From NCBI RefSeq assembly GCF_024642085.1, contig NZ_JAHEBV010000008.1, forward strand, positions 1-64,000: DNA of 64,000 nucleotides, written 5' to 3'. The translations under genes and the position numbers were made by a program. The notes below the pieces were generated by a model, which had not been told where the DNA came from, made no database searches, and was given only the letters and a program-made list of their open reading frames with translations. Of this stretch, positions 24,218 through 33,966 are shown piece after piece. This DNA is from Novosphingobium sp. (GTDB lineage Bacteria > Pseudomonadota > Alphaproteobacteria > Sphingomonadales > Sphingomonadaceae). Every line of letters begins with the position of its first letter. Positions within the stretch are counted from its first letter, which is position 1.

Positions 24218-25522
24218 TCAGCTTGCCAGTTTGAGCCCCGGTTGGCCAGCGGCCAGCGCTGTCTTGGGCTGGTCTAGCCAGATGCCGCGCGTGTCATAGA
24301 CGTGGTGGCCGGCGCGTTCGGCCACGGGCACGGCCTTGAATGCATCGTGATCGACCAGAACGATCAGCACGCCGCAGGTTTCCAGCGCTGTGTCGATATC
24401 GACCAGCGCGGCCCCGGTGCCATCAAACTCGCCGGGCAGTTCCGCCGCATATGGTTCGACCAGCCTGACCCGGTTGCCGTATTTACGCGCGAGACGCGCG
24501 GCGACGGCGCGGGCCGGACTTTCGCGAAAATCGTCGATGTTGGCCTTGAAGGCCAGACCCAGACAGGCGACCGCCTGGCCGGGATTGGCGTCGATCAGCG
24601 CTTCGGCGCGGGCGACGACATGGTGGATCTTGCCATCGTTGACCCCGCGTGCGGTGCGGATCAGCGGGGTATCTTCCGGCGCGCCATGGACGATGAACCA
24701 CGGGTCGACCGCGATGCAATGGCCGCCGACGCCGGGACCGGGGGTAAGGATGCTAACGCGCGGATGGCGATTGGCCAGCCGGATCACTTCCCACACATCA
24801 AGCCCCATTTTGTCGGCGACGATGCTCAATTCGTTGGCAAAGGCGATGTTGACATCGCGGTAGGCGTTTTCGACCAGCTTCGTCATTTCGGCGCTGCGCG
24901 CGTCGGTGGTGACACAGGTGCCGCGCACGAAGCGCTTGTAGAAGGCCAGCGCCTTGCGCGCACAGCGCGGGGTAATCCCGCCGATCGAACGATCGTTATT
25001 GGTCAGTTCTTCCAGGATCTTGCCGGGCAGGACGCGCTCCGGGCAATAGGCAATCGATATGTCGGGCGTTTCGGCAGTCAGACCCGGACATTTAAGATCG
25101 GGCCGCGCCGCGGCGATAAGATCGCGCAAGGCTTCGGTCGTGCCGACAGGCGAAGTTGATTCAAGGATGACACAATCGCCGGGCTTCAGAACCTTGGCTA
25201 CCGCCTCGCCTGCGGCAAGGACATAGGACACATCGGGCGCATGGGCATCATCGAACGGGGTCGGCACCGCGATTACGAAAACATCGGCCGGAGCCATCCG
25301 GGTTGAGGCACGCAGCAGCCCGCGCTGGACCACGCCCTGAACCAGGCCGTCAAGATCGACTTCCTCGATATGAATCTCGCCGCGGTTGATAGTATCCACC
25401 ACGGTTTGGGTCACATCAACACCGTGAACCTTGCATCCGGCGCGCGCGACGACGGCGGCGGTAGGCAATCCGATATAGCCCAGCCCTACGACACAGACGT
25501 CAGGCTTGATGTCCGATTTCAT
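24218..25522 (-). CDS. wecC: UDP-N-acetyl-D-mannosamine dehydrogenase
   Basis: 434-residue enzyme of the UDP-glucose/GDP-mannose dehydrogenase family that oxidises UDP-ManNAc to UDP-ManNAcA for surface polysaccharide synthesis. The NAD motif VVGLGYIGLPTAA is at 10-22, ESTSPVGTTE lies near 128, the middle domain has KLVENAYRDVNIAFANEL, and the catalytic Cys is in GVGGHCIAVDPWF. The start MKSDIKPD at 25522 overlaps the wecB stop by 23 bp. Other UDP-sugar 6-dehydrogenases cannot be excluded, but the wecB neighbour supports this one. Confidence 0.9.
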   Translation of the reverse strand: MKSDIKPDVCVVGLGYIGLPTAAVVARAGCKVHGVDVTQTVVDTINRGEIHIEEVDLDGLVQGVVQRGLLRASTRMAPADVFVIAVPTPFDDAHAPDVSYVLAAGEAVAKVLKPGDCVILESTSPVGTTEALRDLIAAARPDLKCPGLTAETPDISIAYCPERVLPGKILEELTNNDRSIGGITPRCARKALAFYKRFVRGTCVTTDARSAEMTKLVENAYRDVNIAFANELSIVADKMGLDVWEVIRLANRHPRVSILTPGPGVGGHCIAVDPWFIVHGAPEDTPLIRTARGVNDGKIHHVVARAEALIDANPGQAVACLGLAFKANIDDFRESPARAVAARLARKYGNRVRLVEPYAAELPGEFDGTGAALVDIDTALETCGVLIVLVDHDAFKAVPVAERAGHHVYDTRGIWLDQPKTALAAGQPGLKLAS

Positions 25523-26642
25523 TACCCAACAGCTCCACGATCCGTTGCGCGGCGCGCCCATCCCCAAAGGGATTGTGCGCCCGTGCCATGTTTTCGTAGG
25601 CAGCCTTATCGTCGAGAAGCTTAAACAATTCGGTAACGATAACCTTGGTCTGGGTGCCGACCAGCCGGGCCGTTCCCGCCGCCACCCCTTCGGGCCGCTC
25701 GGTTGTCTCGCGCATGACCAGTACCGGCTTACCCAGCGCGGGCGCTTCTTCCTGCACCCCGCCGCTGTCAGTCAACATGATGTGGGCAATTGCCAGCAGC
25801 CGCGCGAAGTGCGGGTAATCGAGCGGCTCGATCAGCGCGACATTGTCCAGCCCGCCCAGCGCGCTGTGCATCACCGCGCGGACATTGGGGTTAAGGTGGA
25901 CCGGAAAGATCACCGCCACATCGGGCCGCGCAGCGATCTGGCGAATCGCATCGGCAATCGCCTCCATCCCGCCGCCGAAGTTTTCGCGGCGGTGGCTGGT
26001 CACGCCGATGATCCGTTTGCCCGCGAAACGCTGTTCAAGATCGGCAAGCCCGCTGGCAAGGGCTGGCTGCGCGGCGATTTGCGCGGTCACCCACTCAAGC
26101 GCATCGATCACCGTGTTGCCGGTTACGTGGACGCGGGCTGCAGGGACGTTTTCCGCCAGCAGCGCCGACTTGCTTACGCTTGTTGGGGCAAAGTGCAGGC
26201 TTGCAATCGCACCGATCACCTTGCGGTTCACCTCTTCGGGCCAGGGGTGATAGATATGGCCGCTGCGTAGCCCCGCTTCGACATGGTCGACCGGGATTTT
26301 GCGGTAATAGGCGGCCAGCGCGCCAGCCATGGCCGTGGCGGTATCGCCCTGGACCATGACCCGGTCAGGCTGCACTTCATCCATCACCTTGCCCAGTTCA
26401 ACCAGCAGTGCGGCGGTAAGCCCGTCCAGCGTCTGGTCAGGACGCATCAGGTCGAGATCGTGATCCGGCACGATCGCGGCGATCTGCAGTACCTGATCAA
26501 GCATCTGGCGGTGCTGCGCCGAAACGCAGACCACCGGGGTAAAGTGCGGGTCTGCCGCCAATGCCTTGATCACCGGAAACAGCTTGATCGCTTCGGGACG
26601 GGTACCGAACACGACGAGGATTTTTGCAGGCTGGGTCATCAT
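25500..26642 (-). CDS. wecB: UDP-N-acetylglucosamine 2-epimerase
   Basis: 380-residue non-hydrolysing epimerase that converts UDP-GlcNAc to UDP-ManNAc, the substrate of WecC. Motifs include VVFGTRPEAIKLFP near the start, VQGDTATAM, HVEAGLRSG, TGNTVIDAL, SHRRENFGGG and LTDSGGVQEEAPALGKPVLVMRETTERPE. The start is set at the double ATG 26642/26639, 7 bp after TAGGGG. The gene is divergent from the nucleotide-sugar epimerase gene, with a 60-bp shared promoter region. No glycosyltransferase is in view. Confidence 0.92.
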   Translation of the reverse strand: MMTQPAKILVVFGTRPEAIKLFPVIKALAADPHFTPVVCVSAQHRQMLDQVLQIAAIVPDHDLDLMRPDQTLDGLTAALLVELGKVMDEVQPDRVMVQGDTATAMAGALAAYYRKIPVDHVEAGLRSGHIYHPWPEEVNRKVIGAIASLHFAPTSVSKSALLAENVPAARVHVTGNTVIDALEWVTAQIAAQPALASGLADLEQRFAGKRIIGVTSHRRENFGGGMEAIADAIRQIAARPDVAVIFPVHLNPNVRAVMHSALGGLDNVALIEPLDYPHFARLLAIAHIMLTDSGGVQEEAPALGKPVLVMRETTERPEGVAAGTARLVGTQTKVIVTELFKLLDDKAAYENMARAHNPFGDGRAAQRIVELLGNEIGHQA

Positions 26643-26702
26643 GTTCGCCCCTACCATCGACATGTTAACCATGAAATAAGACCGCCCGGTTAGGGGGAAT
26701 GA

Positions 26703-27701
26703 ATGCGCGTTCTGGTTACCGGTGCTGCCGGCTTCATTGGTCATGCCCTGTCCCGTGCCCTGCTGGCGCGGGGCAACCGGGTGGTGGGCATCGACAACCT
26801 CAATTCCTATTACCAGGTTTCGCTGAAACGTGACCGGGTGGCGACGCTGATGGAAGGCGGCGGAAACCGCTTTGCCTTTCACGAGATCGATTTCAGCGAC
26901 ATGGCCGCGCTGGATGCGGCATTGGACAGTGCAGAGATCGACCGGGTGGTCCATCTGGGCGCGCAGGCCGGGGTGCGTTATTCGATCGAAAACCCGCAGG
27001 CCTATGTCCGGTCAAACCTGGCAGGCCACGTCAACTTGCTGGAGTTTGGGCGTCACCGCAGCCTGGCCCACATGGTCTATGCCAGTTCCAGCTCGGTTTA
27101 TGGCGGCAATGCCAAGTTGCCTTTTTCGGTGGATGACAGGGTGGATCACCCCGTATCGCTGTATGCCGCCACCAAGCGCGCGGACGAGCTGATGAGCGAA
27201 ACCTACGCCCACCTGTTTCGCCTGCCGCTGACCGGATTGCGCTTTTTCACGGTCTATGGCCCATGGGGCCGCCCCGACATGATGCTGTGGAACTTTACCC
27301 GGCGGATCCTGGCAGGCGAACCGATCCCGGTCTTCAACCACGGTGATATGTACCGCGACTTCACCTATATAGACGACATTATCGCCGGGGTATTGGCTTG
27401 CCTGGACAGCCCGCCAGCCGACGACGGCGCGGAAAAGGCCGGCGGTTCGGTCAAGCCGCATGCACTGTACAACATCGGCAATAACCGGTCGGAACACCTG
27501 ATGAAAGTTGTCGGGATCCTGGAAGAGGCTTGCGGCAAAAAGGCGCAAATCGAACTTCTGCCGATGCAGCCGGGCGACGTGCACAAGACCTTTGCCGATA
27601 TCGGCGCGATAAGCCGCGACCTGGGCTATGCGCCCAGCACCAGCATCGAGGAGGGCGTACCTGCCTTCGTTGACTGGTACCGCCATTACCACGGGGTTTG
27701 A
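26703..27701 (+). CDS. NAD-dependent epimerase, UDP-glucuronate 4-epimerase-like
   Basis: 332-residue extended SDR. The Rossmann motif TGAAGFIG is at residues 6-13, IDNLNSYYQVSLKRDR follows at about 31-46, the catalytic Ser/Thr is in YASSSSVYGG, the active-site pair is YAATK, and TVYGPWGRPDMMLWNFTRRIL lies near 185-205. The last block is typical of UDP-glucuronate 4-epimerases used for capsular galacturonate. Together with wecB and wecC it would supply acidic amino-sugar and uronate precursors. Substrate assigned by pattern only. Confidence 0.87.
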   Translation: MRVLVTGAAGFIGHALSRALLARGNRVVGIDNLNSYYQVSLKRDRVATLMEGGGNRFAFHEIDFSDMAALDAALDSAEIDRVVHLGAQAGVRYSIENPQAYVRSNLAGHVNLLEFGRHRSLAHMVYASSSSVYGGNAKLPFSVDDRVDHPVSLYAATKRADELMSETYAHLFRLPLTGLRFFTVYGPWGRPDMMLWNFTRRILAGEPIPVFNHGDMYRDFTYIDDIIAGVLACLDSPPADDGAEKAGGSVKPHALYNIGNNRSEHLMKVVGILEEACGKKAQIELLPMQPGDVHKTFADIGAISRDLGYAPSTSIEEGVPAFVDWYRHYHGV

Positions 27702-27719
27702 TCCTGCGCCTGGACGGCC

Positions 27720-29078
27720 TTAAGAAGCCTTGGCTTCGATCCGGTGGAATGTCAGGATGATAACAGCCCCGGCTGCGGGCCATTGCCGTTCGATTGTGCC
27801 GCCGATCTGGCGCAGTACTGCGTCGGTCATCCGATTTCCGAAACCGCCATTTGCCGGAACTACAGCGCTTAGCGCAGGGTCCGGTGCCGGCCCCCCTTCC
27901 TCGCGCCAGACCAGCGTCGTCCTGACTGCGCTGTCCGGCTGGATTTCACACGACCAAGACAGGCGCACCCGTCCGTTGCTGACCGAAAGCGCGCCATACT
28001 TGGCCGCGTTGGTCGCCAGTTCGTGCAGCACCAGCGCCAGCGGCGTGATCTGCTGCGCGGCGATCCCGCACTCTCCGCCGTTCAGCGTTATCTTTTCGCC
28101 CGCTGCGTCCTGATAGGGTTCAAGCACACTTTCCAGCAGCTTGCCCAGCTCGGTCACCGAATCGGGGGTAGTACCAAAAGCAAGTGAATGGGCGCGGGCG
28201 AGGGCGTGGATCCGCGTGCTGAGATCACCGATGATGACGTCGGTCGAGCCCTTCTCGCGCCCGGCCAGTCCGATCAGGGACAGGACAACGCCGAACAGGT
28301 TCTTGACCCGGTGGTTAAGCTCCTGCGCCAACAGCTTGTTGCGTTCGTTCAGGTCGTGCAGCCGTGCCGCCTGGCTGGCCAGGATTTCGGCCCCGGCGCG
28401 GCGGCGTTCGCCTCGAACGGCGGCCAGCACCAGCAGGATGAGCGCCGCCCACATGGACAGCAGCAAGGGGATTTGCCATTGCTCGACCTGATCGGCCGAA
28501 GTGAATGCAGCTTCACGTCTTTGCCGCTGTATTGCTGAAAAGTGCGCCAGCTGGAACCGCAGCCGGTCCATGGTGGTCTTGCCGGCATTGGTTCGCACAA
28601 CCTCAAGCGCGGCATCGACGCTCCCCCTGCGGGCATAGCCAACGGTCTGGTCAAGTTCGGCCAGCTTTTCAGTTACCAGGGTGTCAACGCTGCGCAGGCG
28701 ATCGTCGGCTTCAGCATCGGCTACGCTGGCAAGCTGGGTGTGCAGCGCCGCCAGTTCCTGGGGAATGCGTTTGCGGGCAGCATCATAGGGGGCCAGATAT
28801 GCCGGATTCTGGGTCAGCAGAAAGCCCCGCTGGCCGGTTTCGGCATCAACCAGAGACTGCGCCAGGCTTTGCAAGACGGTCATTGTCTCAGCCTCTTCGC
28901 GGGCGGACGAACGGGCGTTGCGCTGAGCGAAGGACAGCTGGACCAGAAGCAGCCCGATCGCGACGATCACGCCGGTCAAAAGGACCAGCACCGTCGCCGG
29001 CGGCAGCATGGCCGCCACTTTGCGAAAAGGGGCAGCCCAACCGGTGTCTTGGGTGAGAGGGCGCGACCCTGGCATCAC
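27720..29078 (-). CDS. CHASE3-sensor HWE-type histidine kinase
   Basis: 452 residues. The first membrane helix is at about 29-50, a periplasmic CHASE3 four-helix sensor with [22 protein letters not shown] at 55-190, and the second helix at about 205-225. The dimerisation/phosphoacceptor segment is [21 protein letters not shown], with His near 260, and the N-box is [17 protein letters not shown]. The WRE motif (LVWREEGG) and NHRVKN are marks of the HWE family, in which the F-box is absent. No response regulator is adjacent, so it is an orphan kinase. In alphaproteobacteria such kinases often feed the PhyR/EcfG stress response (inference). Confidence 0.9.
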   Translation of the reverse strand: MMPGSRPLTQDTGWAAPFRKVAAMLPPATVLVLLTGVIVAIGLLLVQLSFAQRNARSSAREEAETMTVLQSLAQSLVDAETGQRGFLLTQNPAYLAPYDAARKRIPQELAALHTQLASVADAEADDRLRSVDTLVTEKLAELDQTVGYARRGSVDAALEVVRTNAGKTTMDRLRFQLAHFSAIQRQRREAAFTSADQVEQWQIPLLLSMWAALILLVLAAVRGERRRAGAEILASQAARLHDLNERNKLLAQELNHRVKNLFGVVLSLIGLAGREKGSTDVIIGDLSTRIHALARAHSLAFGTTPDSVTELGKLLESVLEPYQDAAGEKITLNGGECGIAAQQITPLALVLHELATNAAKYGALSVSNGRVRLSWSCEIQPDSAVRTTLVWREEGGPAPDPALSAVVPANGGFGNRMTDAVLRQIGGTIERQWPAAGAVIILTFHRIEAKAS

Positions 29079-29182
29079 GGCCGCCTAACACAGCCCCGCA
29101 CCGGTTTGAAGCTGCAAGTCACCGTGGACAAGCCATAGGCGCCGCCTTGCTGGCAGCGGATGGTCTGGGCCATCAGCAGACC

Positions 29183-29737
29183 ATGTCGATTCTTTCAGAC
29201 CGCTGGATTCGTGCCGAGGCCAAGCATTCGGGCATGATCGAACCGTTTGTCGAGCGCCAGCAGGCGGGCGATTGTATTTCTTATGGCCTATCGTCCTATG
29301 GCTATGACGCGCGCGTGGCGGACGAGTTCAAGGTGTTTACCAACGTCCATTCGGCAGTGGTCGATCCAAAGAATTTCTCTGATAACAGCTTTGTCGACAT
29401 GAAGACTGACTGCTGCGTCATCCCGCCCAATTCCTTTGCGCTGGCCCGCACGGTTGAATATTTTCGCATCCCGCGCGACGTGCTGGTGATCTGCCTTGGC
29501 AAAAGCACCTATGCCCGCTGCGGAATCATCGTCAATGTCACCCCGCTGGAACCCGAATGGGAAGGCCACGTGACATTGGAGTTTTCCAATACCACGCCGC
29601 TTCCGGCCAAGATCTATGCCAACGAAGGCGCCTGCCAGTTCCTGTTCCTCAAGGGGAACGAGCCCTGCGAGGTCAGTTACGGTGACCGGTCGGGTAAATA
29701 TATGGGCCAGCGCGGCGTGACTCTGCCGCGGCTATAG
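29183..29737 (+). CDS. dcd: dCTP deaminase
   Basis: 184-residue trimeric enzyme that deaminates dCTP to dUTP for thymidylate synthesis. Diagnostic are [35 protein letters not shown], the [10 protein letters not shown] segment, and [22 protein letters not shown], whose Glu is the catalytic base. The start at 29183 follows the family; the open frame extends 12 codons further upstream. Single gene near the HWE kinase, which is divergent. Confidence 0.94.
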   Translation: MSILSDRWIRAEAKHSGMIEPFVERQQAGDCISYGLSSYGYDARVADEFKVFTNVHSAVVDPKNFSDNSFVDMKTDCCVIPPNSFALARTVEYFRIPRDVLVICLGKSTYARCGIIVNVTPLEPEWEGHVTLEFSNTTPLPAKIYANEGACQFLFLKGNEPCEVSYGDRSGKYMGQRGVTLPRL

Positions 29738-29800
29738 CCAGCGGGAACATTTATCCCTCCGACGTGCTTTAGCACACATAACCGGTCGGAGAGTGCCGCC

Positions 29801-30358
29801 ATGTCCACTATCGCCGCCGTCATTGGACGGATTCTGATCGCCGCGATCTTCATTGTATCGGGTGCCGGAAAACTTATGAATCCCGCGATGGTCGAAAGCA
29901 TGATCACCGGCGCCGGCCTTCCGCCAGGTCTTGCCCTGCCAACAGGGGCGTTTGAAGTGCTGGCAGGCCTTGCCCTTGCCCTGGGTGTCATGACCCGGCT
30001 TACCGCCATACTGCTGTTCGGCTTCACCGCGCTGGCCACCTTGTTCTTCCACCGCAACGTGGCTGATCCGATGCAGATTACGCTGGCGCTGAAGAATCTG
30101 TCGATCATGGGCGGTCTGCTGCTGGTCTTTGCCCACAGCCAGATGTGGTGGTCGTGGGACCGGATGCGTAATGCGCGCAAGGGCGAAATGGCCACTCTGG
30201 CCGCCCAGCAACGCGCACACGATGCCGAACTGCGGGCCGCCCGCGCCGAAGGTATGGCCGAAGCCGTTCGCACGGGACGGGTTGACCCGGCAGTCACAGT
30301 GACCGACACCAACGGCGACGGAGTGCCCGAGGTGCGCAAGCGCCGCTGGTGGGAATGA
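29801..30358 (+). CDS. DoxX family protein with calcium-loop-like tail
   Basis: 185 residues. The first 120 form four hydrophobic helices with the DoxX pattern (GRILIAAIFIVSGAGKLMNP, then LAGLALALGVMTRLTAILLFGFTALATLFFHRN). A charged coiled-coil segment of about 40 residues follows. The tail reads DTNGDGVPEV, the D-x-N-x-D-G loop pattern of calcium-binding repeats. Ordinary DoxX proteins end after the last helix, so the tail is an addition. A GGAG ribosome site is present, and the next gene follows after 19 bp. Confidence 0.84.
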   Translation: MSTIAAVIGRILIAAIFIVSGAGKLMNPAMVESMITGAGLPPGLALPTGAFEVLAGLALALGVMTRLTAILLFGFTALATLFFHRNVADPMQITLALKNLSIMGGLLLVFAHSQMWWSWDRMRNARKGEMATLAAQQRAHDAELRAARAEGMAEAVRTGRVDPAVTVTDTNGDGVPEVRKRRWWE

Positions 30359-30377
30359 TCGCTCCGCGCGGAGGATC

Positions 30378-31562
30378 ATGACTGCATCAGCCAAAGCCGA
30401 CCGGCCATACGATATCGTCGTTTACGGAGCGACCGGATATACCGGACGCCTTGTGGCCGAATATCTGGCTCATCACTATCAGGGTAAGGGTCCGAAATGG
30501 GCCATGGCCGGGCGCAGCGCGGCTAAACTTGCCGAAGTGCGCGACCTGATCGGCGCACCCGCTGATACCCCGCTGATCGTTGCCGATGCAGATAATCCGG
30601 CCAGTCTGGCGGCGATGGCACAGAGCGCCCGCGTGGTGATTACGACGGTCGGCCCGTACCAGCTTTATGGCGAACCCCTGGTCAAGGCCTGCGTCGAGGC
30701 AGGGACCGATTATGCCGATCTGTGCGGCGAACCGGCGTGGATGCGCCAGATGATCGACGCCTATGACGAACAGGCAAAGGCTTCAGGCGCGCGGATTGCC
30801 TTTTCTTCCGGATTTGATTCGATCCCCTTTGATCTGGGCGTCTTCATGCTGCAGCAAGAGGCCGCAAAGCGCCACGGTGCCCCCGCTCCGCGGGTCAAAG
30901 GCCGGGTGCGCGCCATGCAGGGTACATTTTCAGGCGGAACAGCGGCCAGCCTGACCGAAACCATGAAGGCCGTCGCCAAGAACCCCAAGCTTATCCCGAT
31001 CCTGCAAAGCCCGTTCGGGCTGACCCCCGGCTTTGATGGACCGTCACAGCCGATGGGTCTTATCCCCGAATATGAGGAAAGCGTCGGCAAGTGGGCCGCG
31101 CCGTTCATCATGGCGACGATCAACACCAAAAACGTGCACCGCACCAATTTCCTGCTGGGCCATCCATATGGTGCAGATTTCAAATATGACGAGATGATGC
31201 TGACCAGCGCCGGGGAAATTGGCCAGAAAGCCGCCCATGCCGTAGCTGAGATGCTGAAAAACCCGTTTGGCGCCAAACCGCCCAAGCCCGGCGAAGGCCC
31301 CAGCAAGGAAGAACGCGATAACGGCTTTTACGACGTTCTGTTCATCGGTGAATGGCCCGATGGCAAGACCATCCGCTATGGGGTCAAGGGTCGCTATGAT
31401 CCCGGCTATGGTTCAACCAGCCGGATGATCGCGGAAACCGGAATCGCCCTCCTTGATTGCAAGGCAGCAGGCGGGATCTCCACCCCCGGAGCCTTGCTTG
31501 GCGAAGCGCTGGTCAAGCGACTGGAAGAACACGCCGAGATCACCTTCGCGACTGAAGACTGA
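30378..31562 (+). CDS. Saccharopine-dehydrogenase-like NADP reductase
   Basis: 394 residues. The N-terminal Rossmann fold VVYGATGYTGRLVAEYLA is that of the saccharopine dehydrogenase NADP-binding family, as in trans-acting enoyl reductases and lipid-modifying relatives. Further landmarks are VITTVGPYQLYGEPLVKACVEAGTDYADLCGEP and SSGFDSIPFDLGVFMLQQE. Actual saccharopine activity is unlikely; members of this group reduce large lipid or polyketide substrates. It is the second gene of a run with DoxX upstream and an aminotransferase downstream (14-bp gap to its GTG start). Confidence 0.86.
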   Translation: MTASAKADRPYDIVVYGATGYTGRLVAEYLAHHYQGKGPKWAMAGRSAAKLAEVRDLIGAPADTPLIVADADNPASLAAMAQSARVVITTVGPYQLYGEPLVKACVEAGTDYADLCGEPAWMRQMIDAYDEQAKASGARIAFSSGFDSIPFDLGVFMLQQEAAKRHGAPAPRVKGRVRAMQGTFSGGTAASLTETMKAVAKNPKLIPILQSPFGLTPGFDGPSQPMGLIPEYEESVGKWAAPFIMATINTKNVHRTNFLLGHPYGADFKYDEMMLTSAGEIGQKAAHAVAEMLKNPFGAKPPKPGEGPSKEERDNGFYDVLFIGEWPDGKTIRYGVKGRYDPGYGSTSRMIAETGIALLDCKAAGGISTPGALLGEALVKRLEEHAEITFATED

Positions 31563-31575
31563 GTACGTTCGCCCC

Positions 31576-32733
31576 GTGCCAAGTCTGGCAGAACGTCTGT
31601 CCGCAGCGCGTGCGACTACGGTGTTCGAGCGGATGTCGGCGCAGGCGCGCGAAACCGGCGCAATCAACCTGGGCCAGGGCTTCCCCGATCTGCCCGAGCC
31701 GGCCGAACTGATCACGGCAGCGCAGCGCGCCTTGCACGGCAAGTCCAACCAGTATCCGCCGATGCGCGGGCTGGCCGAGCTGCGCAGGGCGGTTGCTGGC
31801 TATTACCGTCAAGAGCAGGGACTGGAAATCGCAGCCCACGACATCGTGGTCACCTCCGGCGCGACCGAGGCGCTGGCTGCCGCTCTCCTCGCACTGGTCG
31901 AGCCGGGGGATGAGGTAGTGCTGGTCCAGCCGTGCTACGACGCCTACCAGCCGCTGATCGAACGCGCCGGAGGCACTGCGCGCTTCGTCAGCCTGACCCC
32001 GCCGCAATGGTCGCTCGATCCTGTCGCGCTTGCCGCCGTGATCGGACCGCGCACGCGGGGGATCGTGATCAATTCGCCTAACAATCCGGTCGGCACCTTG
32101 CTTGGCCGCGCAGAACTCGAATCAATCGGGGCGCTGTGCGAAGCGCACGACCTGTGGCTGGTCAGCGACGAGGTTTGGGAAGGCACGATCCTGGACGGCA
32201 CGCCGCACCTGTCGGCACTGGCGATCCCGGCGCTGCGCGAACGCACGGTCAAGATCGGATCGGCAGGCAAGATCTTTTCGCTGACCGGGTGGAAAATTGG
32301 CTGGGCCGTCGCTGCCCCGCCGCTGGCGGAAGCTGTTGCCGCGCGGCACCAGTTCCTGACCTTCACCACTGCGACCCCGCTGCAATGGGCGGCGGCCGAA
32401 GGGCTGGCCTTGCCTCCTGCCTGGCATCAGGCGCACCGTGCGCGCTATGCCCATGCCAAGTCGCGGCTTGTCGGCGGCCTGGCCAAGGCGGGTTTTGCCG
32501 TATTGCCGGCCAGCGGCACATGGTTTGTGACCATTGATCTGGCCGCATCGGGCCTGCCTAAAGACGACGAAGCCGCAGCACGCCTTCTGATCGAGCAGGC
32601 CGGGGTTGCGTCAATCCCGGTCTCGGCGTTCTATGCCGAGCAGGCAGAGCACGGTTATCTGCGGCTGTGTTTTGCAAAAGAAGACGCCGTGCTGGACGAG
32701 GCGGTGCGGCGGCTGGCACAGCTGCGGAGCTGA
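31576..32733 (+). CDS. Class I/II aminotransferase, PLP-dependent
   Basis: 385-residue fold-type I aminotransferase of the YbdL/kynurenine aminotransferase type, which transfers amino groups from methionine, aromatic or similar amino acids. Visible are INLGQGFPDLPEP, the phosphate-binding TSGATEAL, NSPNNPVG, SDEVWEG and the PLP lysine in SAGKIFSLTGWKIGW; the carboxylate-binding Arg is in YLRLCFAK. No good ATG precedes the conserved part: GTG at 31576 is chosen, 14 bp after the previous stop. Confidence 0.9.
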   Translation: MPSLAERLSAARATTVFERMSAQARETGAINLGQGFPDLPEPAELITAAQRALHGKSNQYPPMRGLAELRRAVAGYYRQEQGLEIAAHDIVVTSGATEALAAALLALVEPGDEVVLVQPCYDAYQPLIERAGGTARFVSLTPPQWSLDPVALAAVIGPRTRGIVINSPNNPVGTLLGRAELESIGALCEAHDLWLVSDEVWEGTILDGTPHLSALAIPALRERTVKIGSAGKIFSLTGWKIGWAVAAPPLAEAVAARHQFLTFTTATPLQWAAAEGLALPPAWHQAHRARYAHAKSRLVGGLAKAGFAVLPASGTWFVTIDLAASGLPKDDEAAARLLIEQAGVASIPVSAFYAEQAEHGYLRLCFAKEDAVLDEAVRRLAQLRS

Positions 32734-32745
32734 GAGGGGATACCA

Positions 32746-33894
32746 ATGGCCGGCAGCTATGAACGCATTTCCTATCTGGTGGTGTTTACCGAAACGAGCG
32801 CATTCAAAGATACCTATGGCGGGGCCATCGGCACGGTCGCGGCCGAATGCCAGTTGCTCAAACCGGATGTTCCATCAGACAGCGTCGTGATCTTTTCGCA
32901 CCCGATCGGCGGCGGGGCCTATCTGCCGCTGGTTGGGCAGCTGGCGAAGATGGGCGTCCACACAATCTATTGTAACCCGCGCTACCGCGGCAACGATACC
33001 GCGCTGATCATGGAACGGGCGGCGATGGACCTGGGCGCCTGCGTGCGCAACGCGAAAGATCGGCTGGGCTACAAGAAGGTCTATCTTGGCGGCTGGTCGG
33101 GCGGCGGGTCGCTGTCTATGTTCTACCAGGCAGAGGCGCAGGACCCGCGCGTCACGCACACACCCGCAGGTGATCCCTATGATCTGACTGCGGCCGGTTT
33201 TATCCCTGCAGACGGGGTGATGCTGCTTGCCGCTCACCTGTCTCGCAACCTGACCCTGACCGAATGGATGGACCCATCAATCGAAGATGAAAGCCGCCCG
33301 TTCGATCGCGATCCGGCATGGAACCTTTACGCCCCCGATGGCCCCAAGCCGCCTTATTCCGATACCTTTGTGGCGCAATACCGTCAGCGCCAGATTGACC
33401 GCAACCGGCGTATTACTGCCTGGGTGAAGGACGAGCTTGCGGCACTCAAAGCGCAAGGGCTGGAAAGCCACGAACGCTGCTTTACTGTGCAGGGCACCAT
33501 GGCCGATCCGCGCTGGCTGGACCCGCTGGTCGATCCCAACGAACGCCGGCCCAACCACTGCATGTTGGGCGATCCATTCGTTGTCAACGACGGCCCGGTG
33601 GGGCTGGCACGGTTCACCACACTGCGATCCTGGTTGTCGCAGTGGTCCTATGATGACAGCCAGGCCGATGGACTCAAATGCGCGGCGCGGATTGCCTGCC
33701 CGATGCTGGTGATCGAAAACGGTGCCGACGATGCCTGCACTCCCAGCCACGCCGCGCGGCTGATGGCGGCGGCACAGGGCTGCACGATCGAGCACCGCAC
33801 GATTGCCGGCGCCAACCACTACTATTTCGGCCAGCCCGAACACTGCCGGCAGGCCGCAGAAACCGTGCGGGACTGGATCACTGCGCAAGAGTAA
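32746..33894 (+). CDS. Alpha/beta hydrolase, unknown substrate
   Basis: 382-residue hydrolase. The core reads VVIFSHPIGGGAYLPLV, then the nucleophile elbow GGWSGGG with Ser near 119, an acid in IENGADDACTPSHAARL, and His in ANHYYFGQPEH. The insertion of about 150 residues between core strands resembles large sphingomonad esterase-like proteins that co-occur with enoyl-CoA hydratase and FadH-like genes. It starts 12 bp after the aminotransferase. A role in catabolism of a carbonyl compound is inferred from the neighbours only. Confidence 0.82.
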   Translation: MAGSYERISYLVVFTETSAFKDTYGGAIGTVAAECQLLKPDVPSDSVVIFSHPIGGGAYLPLVGQLAKMGVHTIYCNPRYRGNDTALIMERAAMDLGACVRNAKDRLGYKKVYLGGWSGGGSLSMFYQAEAQDPRVTHTPAGDPYDLTAAGFIPADGVMLLAAHLSRNLTLTEWMDPSIEDESRPFDRDPAWNLYAPDGPKPPYSDTFVAQYRQRQIDRNRRITAWVKDELAALKAQGLESHERCFTVQGTMADPRWLDPLVDPNERRPNHCMLGDPFVVNDGPVGLARFTTLRSWLSQWSYDDSQADGLKCAARIACPMLVIENGADDACTPSHAARLMAAAQGCTIEHRTIAGANHYYFGQPEHCRQAAETVRDWITAQE

Positions 33895-33966
33895 CCCCAG
33901 CCTTCGGCCTTGCCATGCCCGCCCGCCGTGTTAATCGAACGATTAAATGTGCGCGGGAGCAGAACC

